From assembly GCA_017847725.1 (NCBI GenBank), contig JAGAXW010000028.1, positions 37,237 to 101,236 of the forward strand: 64,000 bases of DNA. Direction: 5' to 3'. A program made the translations under genes and the position numbers. Origin of the DNA: Prevotella sp. Its GTDB lineage: Bacteria; Bacteroidota; Bacteroidia; Bacteroidales; Bacteroidaceae. Positions 27,829-35,612 of this stretch are shown in pieces (the stretch's first letter is position 1; every line of letters begins with the position of its first letter). Below the pieces are notes generated by a model. The model ran no database searches. It was not told where the DNA came from and worked only from the letters and a program-made list of their open reading frames with translations.

Positions 27829-28680
27829 ATGAACTGTAAGAAAACTTATGCAACACTGCTTTTGTGCGGTTGTGCCCTCCTACCGGCCACTGCACAAGAC
27901 GGCCGCCTGACGGCCGACGGTAACACGGCCGACACCTACCGTCTCATCCGTCAGTCGGGCTACAACCACGAGTGTCCCGACTCGTCGCGTGAGCACGCCA
28001 CGGCCCACTTCCAACACATCCAGCAGGTGTACGACGAGCAGCTGAAGAAGCCCGTCTTCGTCTTCTACATCCATGCCAACATCGACGACGACCGCGGCAT
28101 CGCCAAAACCACCGACCGCCAGCGCAACGAGATCAAGACCGACGGCAAGTCGCCCAAGACGATGGTGGCTCAGGAGGGCGAGACGCTCGTCATGAAGTGG
28201 AAGTTCAAGCTCCCCAAGGGCTTCAAGACCACTTCGAAGTTCTCGCACATCCACCAGCTGAAGGGCCTCGACAACAAGCAGCACACCGCCGATGTCGGCC
28301 AGCCGCTGATAACATTCACCTGCTACACGCAGAGCAACGGCAAGCAGGTGTTGCGCCTGCGCTACCACAATCGTAACACCGGCGACACCGAGACGCTGGA
28401 CAAGACACCTCTCGACCCCTTCCTCAACGAGTGGGTAGAGGTTGAGGAGACTGCCACCTTTGGCGACAAGGGTAGCTATGCAGTCACCATTAAGCGTGTT
28501 CGCGACGGCAAGGTGCTGTTTGAGTACAGCAACGACGCTCTCGATATGTGGCGCACGGGTACCACGGGTCTTCGTCCCAAGTGGGGCATCTATCGTTATA
28601 TCGGCAAGAACCGCGAGTGGCAGTCGCAACTCCGCGACGAGGACATCCGCTTCGCCGACTTTAGCATTGAGAAGAAATAA
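27829..28680 (+). CDS. Secreted jelly-roll protein, putative polysaccharide lyase (heparin-lyase-I/PL20-like)
   Basis: 283 residues with signal peptide ending in LLPATAQDG. The whole mature protein is one domain, homologous to the middle domain of the preceding gene: FYIHANIDDDRG, DRQRNEIKT, WKFKLPKG, FSHIHQLKG and RPKWGIYRYIGKNREW are shared. Arg/Glu in RNEIK, the His residues in HIHQ and the Tyr in GIYR recall the Arg/Gln-His/Tyr sets of jelly-roll lyases. I do not recognise a characterised alginate lyase family here (PL7 motifs are absent). Alginate or another uronan as substrate is inferred from context. It starts 26 bases after the fusion gene. Confidence 0.6.
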   Translation: MNCKKTYATLLLCGCALLPATAQDGRLTADGNTADTYRLIRQSGYNHECPDSSREHATAHFQHIQQVYDEQLKKPVFVFYIHANIDDDRGIAKTTDRQRNEIKTDGKSPKTMVAQEGETLVMKWKFKLPKGFKTTSKFSHIHQLKGLDNKQHTADVGQPLITFTCYTQSNGKQVLRLRYHNRNTGDTETLDKTPLDPFLNEWVEVEETATFGDKGSYAVTIKRVRDGKVLFEYSNDALDMWRTGTTGLRPKWGIYRYIGKNREWQSQLRDEDIRFADFSIEKK

Positions 28681-28711
28681 ACCTTAACTAACTAATTAAT
28701 AACTCAAGACA

Positions 28712-30409
28712 ATGAAAAAACTTTTATTCTTATTCGTATCGTTATTCGCTGTGCAAGTTGCGATGGCGGATCAAGATATTGCGTCCTACACTTTCCCAGA
28801 TGAGGATCTGGCTGCGGTTGATGAAGTCAATTACAAAGCTACTGCCATTACAGCAGACCCCTATACTGCAAAGGGCACATTTGTTAACTGCTCCATCGGT
28901 ATGAAAAATGTTGGTGGCTATGCTTCAGATAACACACATGAAAAATCTGCTGATCAACGTCGAAATGCTTATATTAATGCTGGCACTTATTATCATAAGT
29001 TGAGCGGTAACAATGCATATATTCGTTTCGCACTGGAGTCTGGCTCTCTCAAGGCTGGTGACGAGGTGTCAATCGTTGTTTGGAATAACAGCAATGATGA
29101 TCAAGGTATTGCTTTAGGAGAAGCGGGGGCATCGTCTTACGCCGACGCTACGTTCACAATTCCTGGTGGAAAAGTTGAAAAAGAGGTTACTTACACACTT
29201 ACCGCTGAGGATATTCATGGTGGCAGCATTTATATCTATCGCCAGAATGGAAAGGGTAACTTTGGCATTAAGAGCATCAGTATCATTAGCAAAAGTGAAA
29301 TCATCAATCCGACAAAAACAAATTTTGAAACGATTGCAAGATTTAAGTTCCCTGATACAGCGATAGGTGGAGTAAAAGAATCCTGCAGTGATAATCCTTT
29401 TACTGGTGGTACAACAACAAACTGCTCTATCGGATTATATAAGATTGGAGGAGAAAACAGTGATGGAGGTGCCCAATACTATCTAAAGAATTCCACAATA
29501 TATAACAAGTTTGGTGCGAATGATGCATATATCAAGATTACTTTGACAGAAAGAAACTTTGCTGTTGGTGATACGCTGTATGCAAGGATTTGGTTAGGAA
29601 CTGGCAATTTGAAGTATGGATTCAAGTTCGGTAGCAGTACTGGAAATGATGTGACACAATCTGAGACTTGGTCTAGTACAACGAAAGAATATATTTTGGC
29701 GTTTGAACTGACAAAAGACGATTTCTCAGGAAACATGTTGACCCTTTATCGTTGTACAAAGAACACAACAGGTAACGGTATGGGTGGTGATAAGTTTGGT
29801 GTTCAAGAAATATGGATTAATCGCGAAGTGTCAAAAGAGGTTTCAATCGGTTCTACAGGCTACGCAACGTTCAGCGGTGCCACTTACGACTATGTGGTTC
29901 CAGCAGGATGTGAGGCATTCGTCGCTTCCAGCTTTGCAGATAACGTAATTACTATCAGCAAGATTGTGAATGGCATCATTCCTGCAAACACTGGCGTTTT
30001 ACTGAAGGGAGCTAAGGGTACCTACACTCTTACAGCCCAAGCTGCTGCTGCAACAGTAGGCACCAATCTGTTTAAAGCCAACGTGACCGCTTCAGAACTC
30101 TCCCCAACCGAAGGCGACTACACCAACTACATCCTCGTACCCGACGATAAGGGTGGCGTCAAATTCGCACCCAGCAGCGGCAGCGGGACACTTGCTGCCA
30201 ACAGAGCCTATCTGCAACTCCCCACCCCAGCCGGTTCCGCCCGCGAATACGTGCTGTCGTTCAACGACGACGAGTTGACAGGCATCAAGGCTGTCGAGAG
30301 CAGCAAGGAGAAGGGCGCAGACGTGTGCTACGACCTGAGCGGTCGACGCGTAGCGCAGCCCACAAAAGGCCTGTACATCATGAACGGCAAGAAATATATT
30401 GTAAAATAA
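28712..30409 (+). CDS. Secreted modular protein of unknown function, tandem binding-like modules, sorting-like tail
   Basis: 565 residues with signal peptide MKKLLFLFVSLFAVQVAMA. Two tandem modules of about 150-170 residues (about 21-185 and 208-375) begin IASYTFPDEDL and IARFKFPDTAI; both have a 'NCSIG' segment, 'KIGG' or 'NVGG', a '(Y)..K(L/F)G.N.AYI' pattern and 'GD.(L/V)' in the same order. A related module opens the 30610-32049 protein. The C-terminal half carries a TGYATFSG beta domain and the tail YDLSGRRVAQP-KGLYIMNGKK. About 28712-29870 is clearly more AT-rich in codon choice than its neighbours, while the last third returns to the local style. A carbohydrate-binding role is inferred. 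Confidence 0.6.
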   Translation: MKKLLFLFVSLFAVQVAMADQDIASYTFPDEDLAAVDEVNYKATAITADPYTAKGTFVNCSIGMKNVGGYASDNTHEKSADQRRNAYINAGTYYHKLSGNNAYIRFALESGSLKAGDEVSIVVWNNSNDDQGIALGEAGASSYADATFTIPGGKVEKEVTYTLTAEDIHGGSIYIYRQNGKGNFGIKSISIISKSEIINPTKTNFETIARFKFPDTAIGGVKESCSDNPFTGGTTTNCSIGLYKIGGENSDGGAQYYLKNSTIYNKFGANDAYIKITLTERNFAVGDTLYARIWLGTGNLKYGFKFGSSTGNDVTQSETWSSTTKEYILAFELTKDDFSGNMLTLYRCTKNTTGNGMGGDKFGVQEIWINREVSKEVSIGSTGYATFSGATYDYVVPAGCEAFVASSFADNVITISKIVNGIIPANTGVLLKGAKGTYTLTAQAAAATVGTNLFKANVTASELSPTEGDYTNYILVPDDKGGVKFAPSSGSGTLAANRAYLQLPTPAGSAREYVLSFNDDELTGIKAVESSKEKGADVCYDLSGRRVAQPTKGLYIMNGKKYIVK

Positions 30410-30428
30410 AAAGATGGAGGACACATCA

Positions 30429-30581
30429 ATGAAAAAGACATATTACCCCCCCCAGTCGGCTGTCTACGACCTGCAGGCGCGCTGTCCGCTACTGTCTGGT
30501 AGTATTACCTTGAGTAGCATCCCTGAAAACAACGACAAAGCCCTCTCACGCGGCGGCTATTTCGACGAAGAAGATGAGTAA
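30429..30581 (+). CDS. Small 50-residue protein of unknown function
   Basis: Start ATG 30429 has a GGAGG at 30416-30420; an in-frame ATG at 30414 would add five residues. The product begins MKKTYYPPQSAVYDLQ and ends in an acidic GGYFDEEDE. Short proteins that begin MKKTY..P and end in a Gly/Asp/Glu-rich tail are frequent in Prevotella and Bacteroides and have no known function. It has a run of eight C (30446-30453) at codons 6-8, a slippage-prone tract. It overlaps no other gene's coding core and sits between two modular secreted proteins of the alginate locus. Confidence 0.5.
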   Translation: MKKTYYPPQSAVYDLQARCPLLSGSITLSSIPENNDKALSRGGYFDEEDE

Positions 30582-30609
30582 CATGTATAACCGGATAAAT
30601 AAAACAATC

Positions 30610-32049
30610 ATGAAAAAGCTATTTACCCTACTGGCTGTCGCATGCTCGCTGCAGCATGCCGCAGCAGCCGACGAGGTCGTTGCCTCGTTCACGTTCCCTG
30701 ACCAGCACCTGACTGAAGAAGGCAGCAAGAAGTCGGGAAGTGCTACTGATGCTACAGGAACCAAATGTACCGTCGACTACAGCAGTGTAGGCGGCTGGAA
30801 AAACAGCGACACTCCTGAGGCTAACTCTGTACAGATGGACGGCAAATTCTATCAGAAACTCGGAAGTGACAACACAAAGATTACCTTCAAGTTGACGACG
30901 GGTTCGTTCCAGGCTGGCGACAAATTCACTGCCACCATGTCAAGAGGGAACAAGACCGGAACTGACGGCTTCTATTTTAAGGTACGCACCACAGGAAACT
31001 ACAAGACTATCGACTATGTGGCCGATCAAGAGGTGACCTTGGAATACACCTTGGCTGCTGAAGACATTAACGACGACGGTACGCTGACCATCGCCCGATA
31101 TAGCAGCAACTGCTATGCCCGCCACTTCGAAATAACCCGCAGCGGGAGCGGTGGCGGCGACGGACCTACACCCGCTGACGACAATGCCCTGCTGAAGGAG
31201 TATTTCGACTATGCAGAGAACAGTGTCCTCGAAGGTCAGGGCGGCTGGCAAGTCTCCACAAAGCCTGCCGAGGCTGATGGCTCTTCGCCTATCGTCATCA
31301 GCCGCAACATTGTCTATGCCGGATACGACGGCTCTGCTACAGGCAAGGCCGCTCTGTTCGACAACGAGCAGCAGGCCACTTCCGATGGCAGCCGCAACAC
31401 GCTGGTGCCCTTCATCACCGACAAACCAGCTGTTGACGACGTGTTCTACGCTGCCTTCCTGGGCGACTTCTCCAATACCGGCACCACTTCCGGCAAGGAA
31501 ATCTTCACCTTCATCAAGCAGGGAACTGCAACGAGCACAGGTACGACAGCCCGCGGCCGCGTATGGGTGAAGATTGCCGACGGCAAAAAGAGCTTTGCCA
31601 TCCGCAAGAACGGACAAACCATCGAATCCTGGTCTGCCGAGACTCCCAAGACCGACGCTGCCCTGCTAGTGGTGAAGTATGTCAACAAGAGCACAGGTAG
31701 CACTGGCGCTGCCGACGAGTTCTATCTCTTCGTCAACCCCGACCCCTCGAAGAGCGAGGCTGACAATGCCGCAGTAAAGATGGATGCCCTGGGCAACGCC
31801 AGCGACGGTGGATCCGACCTGCGCTACGTCTGCTTCCGCCAGACCAAGCTGAATGCCGCCTATGCCGGACTGCGTGTGGCCAGAACGTGGGCTGACGCCG
31901 TGAAGTACAAGACTACTACGGCTATCGGGCAGATGGCAACCCAAAAGGCCGCTGCCCGGAATGAGTTCTACAACCTCGCCGGCCAGCGTGTCGAACAGCC
32001 TAAGAAGGGACTGTACATCCAGAATGGCAAAAAAGTCATCATCAAGTGA
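30610..32049 (+). CDS. Secreted two-module binding-like protein with sorting-like tail
   Basis: 479 residues from ATG 30610, which begins the signal peptide MKKLFTLLAVACSLQHAAAA. Module A (about 21-180) starts VASFTFPDQHL and resembles the tandem modules of the 28712-30409 protein. A Gly/Ser linker (SGSGGGDGPTP) leads to module B (about 198-450), which matches the N-terminal module of the 1100-residue lyase (LLKEYFDYAENS, EGQGGWQVSTKP, FRQTKLNAAYAGLRVA). The end NLAGQRVEQP-KKGLYIQNGKK is the sorting-like tail. No catalytic motif seen. The gene recombines modules of its neighbours, consistent with surface alginate binding. Its TGA overlaps the GTG of the PL7 gene. Confidence 0.65.
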   Translation: MKKLFTLLAVACSLQHAAAADEVVASFTFPDQHLTEEGSKKSGSATDATGTKCTVDYSSVGGWKNSDTPEANSVQMDGKFYQKLGSDNTKITFKLTTGSFQAGDKFTATMSRGNKTGTDGFYFKVRTTGNYKTIDYVADQEVTLEYTLAAEDINDDGTLTIARYSSNCYARHFEITRSGSGGGDGPTPADDNALLKEYFDYAENSVLEGQGGWQVSTKPAEADGSSPIVISRNIVYAGYDGSATGKAALFDNEQQATSDGSRNTLVPFITDKPAVDDVFYAAFLGDFSNTGTTSGKEIFTFIKQGTATSTGTTARGRVWVKIADGKKSFAIRKNGQTIESWSAETPKTDAALLVVKYVNKSTGSTGAADEFYLFVNPDPSKSEADNAAVKMDALGNASDGGSDLRYVCFRQTKLNAAYAGLRVARTWADAVKYKTTTAIGQMATQKAAARNEFYNLAGQRVEQPKKGLYIQNGKKVIIK

Positions 32050-32861
32050 ACTGGAGACACCTGCCAATACTGACACTGCTGTGGACTGCCCTGTGCTGCA
32101 CGTCGGCACAGGAGCAGCCCACAGCCTACGCCGGCCCCGATAAGCAGCCTGCGGCCAAGCTGCCGTCGGCGGTGACAGACCTCACCAACTGGAAGCTGAA
32201 CATCCCCGTGGCCGACGCCAACGGCTACTCACGGGAGATAGTACAGCCCGCACTCAGCACCTATGCCGACGACTACTTCCATGTCAATGCCGCAGGCGAC
32301 GGCATCGTCTTCAGGGCCCATGCCGGCGGAGCCACCACCAAGGGCTCTACCTACCCGCGCACTGAACTGCGCGAGATGCAGAACGGCGGCAGGGACAAGG
32401 CCGGCTGGAGCATCAGCAACGGCACTCACACCATGGAGATAACCCAGGCCGTCACCCACCTGCCCACCCGGAAGCCACACGTGGTGGTGGGCCAGATTCA
32501 TGATGCCAGCGACGACGTCATCGTGTTCCGTCTGGAGGGCAAGAAACTGTTCATCGACCATAACGGCATCCAAGGCCCCATCCTCACCGACGACTACCAG
32601 TTGGGGGGGCCCTTTACCGTCAAGTTTGTGGCCGGCGGTGGCGGCGTGCGCTGCTACTACAACGGCCGCCACATCGAGACCTACCCCTCCACGGCCGACG
32701 GCTGCTACTTCAAGGCAGGCATGTACACCCAGTCGAAGACCGTCGAGAAGGGCGGTAAGGAAGATGCCGCCGATGCCGAAGCCTACGGCGAGGTGGTGGT
32801 CTACAGCCTTACCGTCGCGCACGACGAAGCCAACAGCGCCCTGGTCCGTTGGAGTTTCTGA
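32046..32861 (+). CDS. PL7 alginate lyase
   Basis: 271 residues. GTG start at 32046 overlaps the upstream stop (GTGA), which suggests coupled translation; no ATG precedes the signal peptide-like segment ending near SAQEQP. Single jelly-roll domain with all three PL7 signatures: RTELREM (Arg105, Glu107, Arg109), QIH (Gln150, His152) and YFKAGMYTQ (Tyr227 in the GMYTQ part). It cleaves internal bonds of alginate by beta-elimination. QIH with Ile at the middle position is usually linked to activity on G-containing alginate. It contains a G7 run at 32605-32611. Last gene of the alginate locus. Confidence 0.93.
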   Translation: MNWRHLPILTLLWTALCCTSAQEQPTAYAGPDKQPAAKLPSAVTDLTNWKLNIPVADANGYSREIVQPALSTYADDYFHVNAAGDGIVFRAHAGGATTKGSTYPRTELREMQNGGRDKAGWSISNGTHTMEITQAVTHLPTRKPHVVVGQIHDASDDVIVFRLEGKKLFIDHNGIQGPILTDDYQLGGPFTVKFVAGGGGVRCYYNGRHIETYPSTADGCYFKAGMYTQSKTVEKGGKEDAADAEAYGEVVVYSLTVAHDEANSALVRWSF

Positions 32862-32882
32862 CATTCCGAAATCAAAAAGTTT

Positions 32883-33102
32883 CCTTCACCTTCACCATGT
32901 CGGCGGAAACCCCTCTGTATAAAGGCGGTTCGCGCGGGTTCGGGCGCCGCGCGAGGCGGAGTTTTCCGTCACCCGTCCTTCACCCGCCGAGCCGGGTGGA
33001 GGGGAGCGGCGGAGGGGGCAAGGAGGTGACAGATGGGTGACGGAAAATTTCGGGGAAAACGGGCTGAAACGCCTTTGTACAGGGGAAAGGTGAAGGTGAA
33101 GG
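32883..33102. repeat. Long imperfect inverted-repeat element, about 220 bp, non-coding
   Basis: Three arm blocks pair in nested order: CCTTCACCTTCACC (32883-32896) with its complement at 33089-33102; 32910-32927 (CCCCTCTGTATAAAGGCG) with 33070-33085; and TTTTCCGTCACCC (32962-32974) with 33035-33047. The loop is GC-rich. No coding potential was recognised across 32862-33459. Confidence 0.6.
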
Positions 33103-33176
33103 TTATTTTTTGAAAAGTGCTCGCGCGCGGGGCTCGCGCCAACACGCGCGCAAGAAGAAAACAGCCGGCGGCGGAC

Positions 33177-33238
33177 GGAAACGGTGAGCATTTTCAGAAA
33201 AACGGTGACCGTTTTTGGAAAAACGCTCACCGTTTTCC
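33177..33238. repeat. Nested palindromes
   Basis: Outer arms GGAAACGGTGAGC (33177-33189) and GCTCACCGTTTTCC (33225-33238) enclose an inner palindrome AAAAACGGT-g-ACCGTTTTT (33198-33216). All arms share the ACGGTGA core. It sits between the larger inverted repeat and the small-peptide promoter. Confidence 0.55.
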
Positions 33239-33308
33239 GACAATACAAGCCTTATTCTCCGGCCCGCCGACGCGAACGCAAACGCACGCGTAGTCCCTGC
33301 CACCCCTT

Positions 33309-33322
33309 TTGACCTAAATCAA
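33309..33322. promoter_or_regulatory. Possible CRP/FNR-family box
   Basis: TTGAC-CTAA-ATCAA resembles TTGAT-N4-ATCAA. Its centre is about 80 bases before the predicted start of the small-peptide transcript. A single site of this length could occur by chance. Confidence 0.2.
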
Positions 33323-33360
33323 AATAACGGGGTGTTTGGGGCGAAAGGGGGGGGCCGCGC

Positions 33361-33391
33361 TTGCTGTGTACGGCCACAATCTGTAATTTTG
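33361..33391 (+). promoter_or_regulatory. Promoter of the 31-residue peptide gene
   Basis: TTG at 33361-33363, 20-base spacer, TAATTTTG at 33384-33391. A run of eight G (33347-33354) ends 6 bases upstream of the -33 element. Confidence 0.6.
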
Positions 33392-33459
33392 CAGCGGGTT
33401 GTCGAGCGACGGCAGCCCTGAAGTATGTTTTTTTGTTAGTAGTTTTTAAGGTAAAGATT

Positions 33460-33555
33460 ATGTTATTTGACTATCAGACTGTCTGGATGCTGGCAGGAGT
33501 AGCGCTGACAACAGCGCTGAGCATCATCACACTGGTGCATACCAACATCCGATAG
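33460..33555 (+). CDS. 31-residue single-span membrane peptide
   Basis: The product starts MLFDYQTVWMLAGVALTT and has one hydrophobic helix (about residues 9-27) ending in a short HTNIR tail. Support comes from context: it is framed by its own promoter (33361-33391) and a strong intrinsic terminator (33561-33599), giving a transcript of about 200 nt with a leader of about 60 nt. It is not part of any operon. I do not recognise the family. It could be a small membrane-complex subunit, a toxin-like peptide, or the RNA itself could be the functional product. Confidence 0.5.
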   Translation: MLFDYQTVWMLAGVALTTALSIITLVHTNIR

Positions 33556-33560
33556 TGAGA

Positions 33561-33599
33561 AAACGTGCGGAGTGAGTGACTCATACCGCACGTTTTTTT
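33561..33599 (+). terminator. Intrinsic terminator after the small peptide gene
   Basis: AAACGTGCGG (33561-33570) pairs with CCGCACGTTT (33586-33595), with an inner TGAGT-g-ACTCA, followed by seven T (33593-33599). Confidence 0.88.
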
Positions 33600-33684
33600 G
33601 TTTACAAAACTAAAAATATCGTTTTTTATCGTATATTTAACTTAATAAAAGACTGAATTATGCTCATAATTGCAGAATTGTGCT

Positions 33685-33692
33685 TAAATTTG
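33685..33692 (+). promoter_or_regulatory. -7 promoter box for the 33721 lipoprotein gene
   Basis: TAAATTTG matches TAnnTTTG and lies 28 bases before the ATG. The upstream 80 bases are AT-rich; no clear -33 element was found. Confidence 0.5.
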
Positions 33693-33720
33693 CACCCAAA
33701 ATCGATTTAAGACGTGTTTC

Positions 33721-34887
33721 ATGAAACGAATAAAGTGTATCTATCTGCTGATGGCAGCGCTCATCACGCTGTCGTCGTGCAAGGACTCTGACGCCGACAC
33801 CACGCTCTACAACGACGCGGCGATAACGGGCTTCTACCTGGGAACGATGAAGCGCAACGTGGACGGCGTGACGAAGACCTTTGCCGGCAGCAACTACCCA
33901 TTCCGCATCAGTCAGGTGGCCGAGCTGACCCCGACAGGCAAGTGGGTGCGCACCATCGAGAACGCCGACTCGCTGCCCAAGGGCACGGACGTGAAGCGCG
34001 TGGTGTGCAACATCACAACGCGCAACAACGGACTGGTGGTCATCCAGGACGTCGGCAGCGACACGCTGCGCTACTATAACGCCTCGGACAGCATCGACTT
34101 CAGCCAGACTCGCCGCTTTGTGGTGATGCCCAGCGACGGTTCGACGAGCAATACGCAGTATGACATTAAGGTGAACGTACACCGCGAAAAGGGCGACTCG
34201 CTGCAGTGGCACCTGGTGGACGAGCCAATGCCCACCGCCGAGACGCTGCCCGCAGGCATCAAGGTAATGCTGGGCAAGAACTACTCGGGGACAGAGATGT
34301 ACGCCCTGTCGGACGACGACAAGCTGATGGTGTCAAAGGACAACGGCAGCACGTGGACACAGGACTGCCCCGACTACGACGCCACCGACCCCGACAACAA
34401 CAGCGACATGCTGCCGCTGACCAACCTGGCGCTGGTGAGCTACCCCATGGACTACTCGATATACACCGACTATGTGCTGCTGGTGGGCACCAGCCCGAAA
34501 AATGCCAACCGCTCGGTGGTGTGGCGCAAGATAGTGGACTATGAAGAGGGGGCGCCGGAGGGCAAATGGACTTACATAGAGCGCGACGACGCAGAGCCGT
34601 ACAACCTGCCCATCATGACCAGTCTGAACATCATCAGATACGACGAGTCGGTGCTGGCCTTCGGCGGCGACTACTCTACGATATACCAGAGCCGCGACAA
34701 CGGCATCACCTGGAAGACGACTTCACTCTACAAGATGCCGGCCGACTTCGACAAGACGGCGACGGGCATCAAGGTGACCACGGACTCGGAAAACAACATC
34801 CGGATATTCTGCTACGGCACCAACAAGGTGTGGAAAGGCCGTGTGAACCGTCTGGGATGGGACTCGAACTGGCTGTGGTATGAATAA
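33721..34887 (+). CDS. Lipoprotein, DUF6242-like, probable beta-propeller type
   Basis: 388 residues. Lipobox TLSSC gives a lipidated Cys near residue 20. The C-terminal two thirds contain repeats of the kind seen in sialidase/BNR-like propellers: VSKDNGSTWTQD and YQSRDNGITWKT, both with the Asp-box form S.D.G.TW. Resembles Bacteroidales lipoproteins annotated as DUF6242. It has its own promoter and overlaps the next gene by 8 nt. Function unknown; a cell-envelope location is the only safe inference. Confidence 0.65.
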   Translation: MKRIKCIYLLMAALITLSSCKDSDADTTLYNDAAITGFYLGTMKRNVDGVTKTFAGSNYPFRISQVAELTPTGKWVRTIENADSLPKGTDVKRVVCNITTRNNGLVVIQDVGSDTLRYYNASDSIDFSQTRRFVVMPSDGSTSNTQYDIKVNVHREKGDSLQWHLVDEPMPTAETLPAGIKVMLGKNYSGTEMYALSDDDKLMVSKDNGSTWTQDCPDYDATDPDNNSDMLPLTNLALVSYPMDYSIYTDYVLLVGTSPKNANRSVVWRKIVDYEEGAPEGKWTYIERDDAEPYNLPIMTSLNIIRYDESVLAFGGDYSTIYQSRDNGITWKTTSLYKMPADFDKTATGIKVTTDSENNIRIFCYGTNKVWKGRVNRLGWDSNWLWYE

Positions 34888-35599
34888 GGCGGCGCAACAT
34901 CGTGAAACGGGAGCGACACGGGCAGTGAGAATGCTGGCCGTGCTGTTCGTATTTCACCTGTCGCTGAACGCATACGGGCAGACGGAGCCCGAATACAGGC
35001 TGGAGATAGGCGCCGGCGTGGGGGCCGTATCGTATCAGGGCGATTTCAACGACAACATCTTCAAGGAGATGCAACCCATGTTCACCCTGCTGGCCAAATA
35101 CCGCTTCGACCCGCGCCAGGCCATCGCCCTCAACGTCAGCCACGGACAGCTGAAAGGGTCGGCCAAGCACGCTGGCACCTACCTGCCCAACGAGTGGGAC
35201 GGCTATACCTTCAAGACGCGCCTGTGGGACGTGGGAGTGCGCTACGAATACAACTTCTGGCCCTACGGAACGGGAATGGAATACCGCGGCGCCAAAAGGC
35301 TGACGCCGTATATCTTCCTGGGACTGGGAGCCACCATCTCGAAACCTGACAAGACGGAGATGGGATTCAACGTGCCAATAGGCGGCGGCGTGAAGTACAA
35401 GGCTGCCAACCGGGTGAACGTGGCGCTGGAGTGGGCCATGCACATCTCCAACAACGACCGTCTGGACGGTGCCAAGGACGCCTTCGGCATCAAGAGTTCG
35501 GGACTGTTCAAGAACACCGACTGCTACAGTCACCTGCGCCTGTCGGTGAGCTACGACCTCTGGGCCAAATGTAAAACCTGTCACAACGACCGTGACTAA
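34880..35599 (+). CDS. Outer-membrane beta-barrel protein, DUF6089/PorG-like
   Basis: 239 residues. The hydrophobic signal segment begins at an internal Met (34931), so the start could be 34931 instead of 34880; the longer start overlaps the upstream stop by 8 nt. The mature protein opens with YRLEIGAGVGAVSYQGDF and has alternating barrel strands ending in LRLSVSYDLWAKC. Position immediately before uppS and bamA is the conserved setting of this family in Bacteroidetes. Proposed as an envelope biogenesis or type IX secretion-related barrel; that role is by family only. Confidence 0.72.
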   Translation: MNKAAQHRETGATRAVRMLAVLFVFHLSLNAYGQTEPEYRLEIGAGVGAVSYQGDFNDNIFKEMQPMFTLLAKYRFDPRQAIALNVSHGQLKGSAKHAGTYLPNEWDGYTFKTRLWDVGVRYEYNFWPYGTGMEYRGAKRLTPYIFLGLGATISKPDKTEMGFNVPIGGGVKYKAANRVNVALEWAMHISNNDRLDGAKDAFGIKSSGLFKNTDCYSHLRLSVSYDLWAKCKTCHNDRD

Positions 35600-35612
35600 C
35601 GATAAGCACTGA

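Noticed and set aside
33309-33322. Strong CRP/FNR operator
   Set aside because: A single imperfect match about 80 bases from the predicted start; kept only as a low-confidence site.
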